Positions 9,450-14,734 of a stretch of 14,734 bases of DNA are shown piece by piece; the first letter of the stretch is position 1, and each line of letters opens with the position of its first letter. Source of the stretch: Podochytrium sp. JEL0797 (taxonomy: Eukaryota; Chytridiomycota; Chytridiomycetes; Chytridiales; Chytriomycetaceae); NCBI GenBank assembly GCA_027596195.1, contig JADGJG010000650.1:1-14734 (forward strand), written 5' to 3'. A program made the position numbers and the translations under genes. The notes below the pieces were generated by a model. It saw only the letters and a list, made by a program, of their open reading frames with translations, was not told the DNA's origin and did not search any database.

Positions 9450-10052
9450 TCACCCCCTAACAACACACTCCTCCGCCCCATGCTCCTCACTATCACACCT
9501 CAAACACAAATGCACATTCCGACACGACTTGCGATGACACAGGAACCGACCGCGTTGCCACAACAAGCAAAACTCGCGTCCTTGTTTGCGGTGGATGAAC
9601 TCTTCACACCCCACGAGCCCGTGCTTCGTGCTGTTGCAGAATAAACACGTGTGGGCATGCGTACAGGTCGTGGAGGTCCATTTGCAGGTGGCGTCTTGGA
9701 ACAGGAGGCAGTGGTGGGTTCGATGGCGCGATGGGGAAGTGGCGCGAGTGGGAATTGGTTCTTGCTGTGGGAAGCGGTGGCTCGGGATGGAGGAGGTGGA
9801 CTCAGTGGGTCTCTGGGAGGTGGTGGTGTGCGAGGAGCTGTTGTTGGTGTGAAGATCGAGAGACGAAGGTGTGTGGGAAGTTTCTTTCAAGAGCTTGCGG
9901 GCCTTCAGGGCGTCGAGTTTCGTTTCGAGGTCGAGGAGTGTGAATTCGAGGAATGTGAGGCGGTAGTAGGCTTCCATCCACTCGTTGTTGGGTATGTTGC
10001 TATTCATGCGCAGAGAAATTCGGGAATGACTTTTGGGTGCCTTTTCAGCCAT
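9450..10052 (-). CDS. Small protein with two composite CCCH/CCHC zinc modules, copy B (single exon, 200 aa)
   Basis: The function is unknown. It is a single open frame from ATG at 10052 to TGA at 9452-9450. An internal Met16 is an alternative start. Residues 22-55 are helical and resemble the N-terminus of copy A. Residues 56-112 are Ser/Thr/Pro-rich and disordered-looking. Module 1 uses Cys115, Cys123, Cys130, His134, Cys136, Cys139, His144 and Cys149. Module 2 uses Cys162, Cys172, Cys177, His181, Cys183, Cys186, His191 and Cys196. Key strings are HTCLFCNSTKHG and HLCLRCDSEEHG, each a C-x2-C-x4-H-x4-C knuckle preceded by C-x7/9-C-x6/4-C-x3-H. Each module opens with C-L-L-[FW]-Q, as copy A has C-T-L-F-Q and C-L-F-W-N. 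Unlike copy A it has no intron in module 2. It is convergent with copy A and divergent from the chitinase. Confidence 0.78.
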   Translation of the reverse strand: MAEKAPKSHSRISLRMNSNIPNNEWMEAYYRLTFLEFTLLDLETKLDALKARKLLKETSHTPSSLDLHTNNSSSHTTTSQRPTESTSSIPSHRFPQQEPIPTRATSPSRHRTHHCLLFQDATCKWTSTTCTHAHTCLFCNSTKHGLVGCEEFIHRKQGREFCLLWQRGRFLCHRKSCRNVHLCLRCDSEEHGAEECVVRG

Positions 10053-10378
10053 CCACCGAGGTCTTCATCCAACCGACCGCAACATTAACAACCGCGTACT
10101 CAATCCGATCTTGGGAAGCGCCATTCTGGTATACAACTTGTTGCCCTCAAGATTCTTCTGGCACTGTCGACATTGCCAATTTCCGCTGCAATCACAACTC
10201 CGACAATCGGAGACCTGCTGTGACCGTTTTTAAATTACCCCCCTCCCTTCCCCCTTCCTTTTTTAACCAAAGAAAACCCGCCCTTTCTTTTCGGGTACAA
10301 TAATTTCTTCACATATAATCTTGGAAAATGTGGAGATTTCCGCACACGTATACCGCAAAGACTCAAAACACTTAAAAA
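10053..10378. promoter_or_regulatory. Divergent promoter region between zinc-module gene B and chitinase
   Basis: The region is 326 bp. It contains a perfect inverted repeat, CTCCGA-CAA-TCGGAG (10198-10212). The core reads CCG-N5-CGG, an everted pair of the triplets that fungal Zn2Cys6 regulators bind. A pyrimidine-rich tract runs from about 10230 to 10265, and an AT-rich stretch with ATATAA lies near 10313. Which gene each element serves is not known. Confidence 0.45.
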
Positions 10379-12874
10379 ATGAAGCCGCTTATCGTCGGCA
10401 TCATGTCCGTCAGCGCTGCCGGCATCCCCACGACAGCTACCAAACCTGCCACCCTCCTGAGCGCCGTGATCAACAGTTTACCTGCCTGTGCGATGAACTG
10501 TGTCGGGGAGGTGCGTGCCCGCGTTTATCTGTTATCGCATTGACTGGTTTCTGTTGGCAGCTTGGCAACGGGTCTGGCCTCGCTGTCGTTTGTGGTGACT
10601 TGGCGGGGTACAAAACAACCTACACAAGTTGTGTCAATAAACCAGTGGGATGCAGCTGGGCGGGATCAACGGTGATCAGCCAAGCCGAACAATTGGTTCG
10701 TCAATATTGTGTCAGCTGAGTTTTCTAACCCCGTCTCAACCCAGATTCCTGCGGTCACGTCCGCATGTGCCGCATTTCCCAATTCCACCACGTCCAGTTA
10801 TTCCATGTTCGGATCAGCTTCGCAGTCCGCTTCTGTCTCAAAATCAGCCACCAGTCAATCTGTTTCTGCCACCGCGACGGGATCCTTATCATCTTCCAGT
10901 TTTGGTACCGCGCCTCCAACGACCACTGTCCTGCCATCCAATTCGCAGACTGCCACTTTCGCTCCGACAATAATCGCTACGACTGCTGTCGTAACGTCCA
11001 ATCTGCAGGCGACTGGTTCCATCGCAACTTCGAAATATTCCAATTCGCAGGCTGTCCCTCCCAAACTGACCACAGTCGCGACGGCCGCTCGCACTCCATA
11101 CAGTACGCAGGTCGCTACTACCAGCCCAACAGCAATTTATCCCAACCAGAAGTTGCGCGCCGTGGTTGCCAGTTTACCCACCTGTGCAGGAAACTGTCTC
11201 GGAAAGGTGTGTGAGCATATCTTTTTGCAGCCTTGCAGATCGCGTTGGTCGGAATATGGGATCGATATCGCCGAACATTTTCTTTCCGTGCTTCTTACAC
11301 TCCTTTTTTCTGGATTTTTCAGCTCGGTGTAGCGTCAGACCCGGCCATCGCTGCCGTTTGCGGCTACTTTGCGGGATACAGTGTGAATTTCACAAGTTGT
11401 ATCAACAGCCCAGTGGGATGCAGCGCAGCCGGATCAACGGCTGTGAGCCAAGCGAATGCGTTGGTATGTCAAAGTTTTTCGGGTTTTGGATTTACAACTG
11501 AACTTGATTCCAAAAAAACCCAGATCCCCGCTCTCAATTCCGCGTGTTCCGCCTTGCCTACTGCTACCTCGTCGGGTTATTCCACGATCAAATCGACTTA
11601 CCAATCCGCTACCCCGTCCCCCGCAATCTCCAATCTGGTTTACAGCAATCAAACATCCCAACGCACGACGTTGTCCTACTTTTCGCAGTACTCCGACCCC
11701 ACAGTTCTACAAAATGCCAACCTTGCCAACATGGATGTTTTGATTTACAATTTCGTCAACTTGACAGCCGATGGCGGTTGCTCCTTTGGCAACGGAAGCA
11801 TGGAAAACCTCAGCTTTGCTCTTTCCCAGCGTGACATCTATCCAAACCTTCGCGTTGTTCTCAGTGTCGGTGCGAATGCCACCGTATTCACGACGGTGAC
11901 TTCGAATACTCTGACTCTCGCCGCATTTGCGCAGAATTGCGTTGACTTGGTGATCCAAGCGAATGCCGATGGATTGGTGAGAGTGTCCTGAATATTGAAC
12001 GCGAGGGTTTATTAACACAGGACGTTAGGATCTCGATTGGGAAGTCCCCAAGGCCGGTGACGCATCCAACCTCCTTGCCGCGATACAGCTGTTGAGAGCA
12101 ACACTCGGACCCAACAAGTCTTTGTCCATGGTTGCTGCTACCGACATTTATTCCATCATGAACGCCAACCTTCCCGCTCTTTCGCCTTATTTGGACTGGT
12201 ACGGCGTCATGAGCTATTTATACCGACACGTGAGACTTCAAGGAACTTCAACACAACCCTCCATTGGTGTGGATTCCATTGTCAAAACGTTCCTCTCGAC
12301 CGGAATTCCACCGAACCAAATCGCGATCGGAATCGCGTTCTACGGATTTGCATGTCAAGTCCCTCCCAACGGAGACACGACGCAGCTCGAGAACTGTGTT
12401 GTGCAATCTGACAATTCTGTTTCCGGGCAAGGTGGAAACGGCACGACATTCTTCAACAACGTGACGCTCGCAACGTACACTTATGAAGCCAACGGAACGG
12501 TTCTGGTGTACAATACTCCCCAGTCTGCTCAACTCAAGGCTCAATATGCAATCAACTCGGCTCTGTACGGAGTCATGATGTGGGAACTCTCGCAAGACGT
12601 CACGTTTGGGATGTACAACTCCATTGCTTCAGTATTCCAGACAACTCCAGTTACTCCAGTGACAATCACGATCCCCAGAATTATGGGTGGTTCCTGCAAT
12701 GGAACCGTCTTGAACCCTCGCTGTGGTGGCGCCGCGTTCAATTGGGGGTCGTGTCCAATCTCGCAGTGCTGCAGCCGGTTCAATTACTGCTCGAGCAATG
12801 CCGCCACGTGTTCGGCAGCCAAGAAACCTGTTTGCCCACTGGCTGCGCCAATTGTGATTTCGCAAGGTGTTTGA
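10379..12874 (+). CDS. Secreted GH18 chitinase with two six-cysteine domains and a CBM18 tail (6 exons, 722 aa)
   Basis: Hydrolyses beta-1,4-GlcNAc bonds of chitin outside the cell. Exons are 10379-10510, 10561-10695, 10745-11206, 11323-11463, 11524-11976 and 12029-12874; introns are 50, 49, 116, 60 and 52 nt, all phase 0. Residues 1-20 (MKPLIVGIMSVSAAGIPTTA) look like a signal peptide. Residues 27-97 and 226-298 are two copies of a CFEM-like domain (LPACAMNC, LPTCAGNC), separated by a Ser/Thr-rich linker likely to be O-glycosylated. The GH18 barrel covers about 330-640, with catalytic DGLDLDWE (439-446, Glu446 the proton donor), MSYLY and GVMMWELSQD. The substrate-binding SxGG motif is degenerate (SVGAN). 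Residues 664-710 hold eight cysteines with SQCCSRFNYC, a hevein-like CBM18. Class V fungal chitinase is the best fit. The Leu441/Asp442 junction depends on using the TAG acceptor at 12026-12028. Confidence 0.9.
10457..10768 (+). repeat. First copy of the duplicated six-cysteine domain unit in the chitinase gene
   Basis: It encodes residues 27-97, with cysteines at 37, 41, 55, 68, 75 and 97. It includes two phase-0 introns, after the CVGE segment and after the AEQL segment. The second copy is at 11153-11547. Confidence 0.85.
11153..11547 (+). repeat. Second copy of the duplicated six-cysteine domain unit in the chitinase gene
   Basis: It encodes residues 226-298, with cysteines at 236, 240, 256, 269, 276 and 298. 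Introns sit at the same places as in copy one (after CLGK and after ANAL). Shared strings include PVGCS-x-AGST and SQA-x2-L-IPA. The spacing is the same except for two extra residues before the third cysteine. Confidence 0.85.
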
Positions 12875-12981
12875 TATTCCTTTTTGATTTCTCAAGGAAT
12901 TTGAGGTGAAGCATTTCTGGTTTTTCTTCTTTCTCCAATTTTCTAATGTTGAATCCCAAGTAGATTTGAGGCCAACGCATT

Positions 12982-13011
12982 ATTGGACACTTTTTTTAAT
13001 TGGACACTTTT
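12982..13011 (+). repeat. 13-bp direct repeat in the chitinase 3' region
   Basis: ATTGGACACTTTT occurs at 12982-12994 and 12999-13011. Confidence 0.85.
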
Positions 13012-13029
13012 ATTGATTCATTTTTTAAT

Positions 13030-13035
13030 AATAAA
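13030..13035 (+). terminator. Candidate AATAAA polyadenylation signal for the chitinase gene
   Basis: It lies 156 bp after the chitinase stop in an AT-rich stretch. No nearer AATAAA is seen. Confidence 0.45.
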
Positions 13036-13094
13036 TGGTGCGATGTTTTTGGAACTCGACGCATCGCGAACAGAATTGTGCCTCGACACCTCAT

Positions 13095-13125
13095 AATCTA
13101 TTTTTTCGAGAAAAAAAAATAGATT
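13095..13125. repeat. Perfect 12-bp inverted repeat before the MYND gene
   Basis: AATCTATTTTTT (13095-13106) and AAAAAATAGATT (13114-13125) are exact inverted copies around a 7-base centre. The centre ends 44 bp or more before the ATG at 13169. It could form a hairpin near the promoter or in the 5' leader, or help end the upstream transcript. Confidence 0.85.
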
Positions 13126-13168
13126 CGGTCACTCCAACAAACCCCCCGCTGAAACGTCCCCCACTGTG

Positions 13169-14308
13169 ATGACCGCCATCGAACTCACCCCGCGCCAACA
13201 AAAAGAAGTCTTTGCTGCTGCTTGTTCCATCGACGTGCGTTCTCGTTTCCCCCCCGGAATCGAATATTCATTCACACTCTGCGTGTTTGGCGATTCACGA
13301 TACCTCGAACCGGCAAGAACGGGCTCCACTGTGCACCCTGACGCCATCATGATTGGCCTCTCAGCCGATCCCGCGGACCTGCCCCGCAATGTCTGCAACA
13401 TGGTCCTGGGCGATGGATCCTGGTCGTCTCCCACTTGGAACTGCGCGGCCTGGATCCCCCAGCAATGGTCGCTATACCTGTTTTGCATTCTCCGCGCCAT
13501 CCCAGTGATCCAACAACGTCCCCCAGACTTCGTCATCCTCTCGCATCGACTCGCAAGAGGACGCCCCAACTTCACCGACGAGATTGTATCCGATTTCAAA
13601 CGCATCACCCCGCCACTCTACCATTCAGTAGATTTCCCCGAAGACCTCGACAAAGACCGCGACCTCGCCGTCCTGTTTGACCTCCAAGTCTCCAAAGAAC
13701 TCGCCGCGTTTGGTCTTGTTCTACCAGACCGCACAGTCTCCCCCGCCATGCTGTTCAACAATTTCGGCGGCGAACAATTGCTGCGCATTGTGGATGCGGA
13801 CCGCAAAGTGTTCCGTACAATCACGGAATACATTTCGAGTCGTATCGATTCGGGCACGATTCGACGCGCCGATGTTTTGGACACGCAAGGAGAGTTGGAG
13901 TTTCGTCAAGCTGCGAAAGAGATTTCGGAGGAACTGTTGAAATGCATGCAGGCTCCGAACCAGAGTGAATATTGTGGATACGATTCGTTACCGGCGCATT
14001 GGAAAGCGGATGCGGATGAAAAGATTCAAAAGGTGATTGAATACTTATATGCTCGAAAACAAAAAATGTACCGTGCAATCTAATCGGTGCGGATTTGATA
14101 TTTTTAGGTTTATGAATCCTTCAACTTTCGAAGAAAGTGCGCTCATTTGAATTGCGGCAAACGATCGGGACATGTTGACGAAGAGACGCTTTTGCCAATC
14201 TCGTTGTCGAAATGCGCGCGCTGCCAGAAAGTGTATTATTGCTCTGCCGCATGCCAACGCGCTGATTGGAAGGCGCGTCACAAGCAAAGTTGCGTGAAAA
14301 AAGAATAA
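13169..14308 (+). CDS. MYND-type zinc finger protein (2 exons, 354 aa)
   Basis: Exons are 13169-14032 and 14108-14308. The 75-nt intron has an AAG|GTGATT donor, a CTAAT branch-like site and a TTTTTAG acceptor. Without splicing the frame would stop at 14081 and lose the finger. The C-terminus is a MYND finger: Cys299 and Cys304 in RKCAHLNCGK, then CARCQKVYYCSAACQ, ADWKARH and SC. The usual ligands are all present. MYND domains generally mediate protein-protein contacts. The first 288 residues are a soluble region I do not recognise. It begins MTAIELTPRQQKEVF and contains a Trp/Cys-rich stretch near 90-112. No SET domain motifs are visible, so it is not an evident SMYD methyltransferase. Start choice: a GTG directly precedes the ATG, and the ATG is used. 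Confidence 0.85.
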
Positions 14309-14318
14309 TAAGTCATTC

Positions 14319-14324
14319 AATAAA
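14319..14324 (+). terminator. AATAAA polyadenylation signal of the MYND gene
   Basis: It lies 10 bp after the TAA stop. The following 170 bp (14325-14494) hold two GGTTAAC copies (14352-14358, 14378-14384) and nothing else I can name. Confidence 0.55.
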
Positions 14325-14494
14325 TAATCCGGGATAATTTTCGTTTAATGCGGTTAACTATGACATTCGAGAGAAAAGGTTAACGATTATTGGAGCAAGA
14401 GTTGCTGGTTCTACCCCAGTTCTGCCGCTAACATGTGTGGATACCAGGTTGAAACACTTCTTCCAATTATATTATGTAAAATGAAGGAAACAAT

Positions 14495-14734
14495 GAACCC
14501 CCGCACCCCCCCTTATCTCTCCGTATGATTAAACACACCATCCGACAACCTCTTCTCCCTCCCAACCCCCACCATCCTACCCATCCTCCCCGGGGCCCCC
14601 CCCCCCCCCCCCCCCCCACACCACCACCCCCCCCCCCCCCCCCCCGCCCCCACTCCCCCCCCCCCCCCCCCCCACAACCCCCCCACCCCACCCCCCCCCC
14701 CCCAACCCCCCCCCCACCCCCCCCAACGACCCCC
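14495..14734. other. C-rich low-complexity end of the window, probable artefact
   Basis: From about 14495 the sequence becomes C-rich. From about 14590 it is almost pure C broken by single A or G, up to the window end. The transition is gradual and no unit repeats. This looks like a degraded contig end or a low-quality extension, not gene sequence. Any long G-rich minus-strand frame here is meaningless. Confidence 0.8.

Noticed and set aside
9586..10088. Plus-strand frames up to 145 codons opposite zinc-module gene B
   Set aside because: They are Gly/Trp/Val-rich antisense shadows. The minus strand has the ordered Cys/His ligands shared with copy A.
12230..12242. A GTGAG...AG stretch inside chitinase exon 6 that could look like an intron
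   Set aside because: It is only 13 nt, far too short to splice, and removing it would shift the frame. The frame is open through it.
14385..14460. Possible tRNA or small RNA with GGTTCTACCCC
   Set aside because: I could not fold a cloverleaf and there is no matching acceptor stem or A-box.
14495..14734. Telomere at the right end
   Set aside because: At a right-hand chromosome end the plus strand should be the G-rich strand (TTAGGG-type). Here it is C-rich with no repeat unit, so an artefact is more likely.

Overview
The window looks like nuclear DNA of a filamentous or zoosporic fungus. Eight intron-bearing or compact protein genes lie on both strands. Their introns are short (49 to 166 nt, GT...AG, often with a CTAAY-like branch site), and AATAAA signals follow many stop codons. 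The enzyme set is eukaryotic and fungal: glucosamine-6-phosphate deaminase, hexokinase, dolichol kinase, and a secreted GH18 chitinase with a CBM18-type chitin-binding tail. A chytrid is my best guess, from the CBM18 chitinase, gene density and intron style. That is inference, because no rRNA or other marker is present.

Layout, left to right. (1) A 110-bp direct duplication at the left edge. (2) Glucosamine-6-phosphate deaminase on the minus strand (4 exons, 282 aa), divergent from hexokinase on the plus strand (5 exons, 497 aa). The 1.1 kb between them holds a possible 89-aa two-exon gene. (3) Hexokinase converges on a six-exon dolichol kinase (541 aa, minus). (4) A 148-bp bidirectional promoter region carrying a 27-bp inverted repeat separates dolichol kinase from a PaaK-like AMP-forming enzyme (496 aa, plus). 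(5) Two convergent genes encode small paralogous proteins, each with two composite CCCH plus CCHC zinc modules, and a decayed third copy lies between them. (6) A six-exon, 722-aa secreted chitinase has two copies of a six-cysteine domain ahead of the catalytic domain. (7) A two-exon MYND-finger protein (354 aa). (8) The last ~240 bp collapse into nearly pure C and are probably an assembly or contig-end artefact.

How the genes may work together: chitinase, a sugar kinase and glucosamine-6-phosphate deaminase are three of the steps from extracellular chitin to fructose-6-phosphate. The GlcNAc-6-phosphate deacetylase step is not in the window, and fungal gene order alone is weak evidence for a cluster. 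Dolichol kinase serves N-glycosylation and looks unrelated. The zinc-module family is the least explained element and the best candidate for something undescribed.

All exon models were built by hand from conserved protein motifs and splice phases. Wherever a family is recognised, the phases close without internal stops. No database search was possible.
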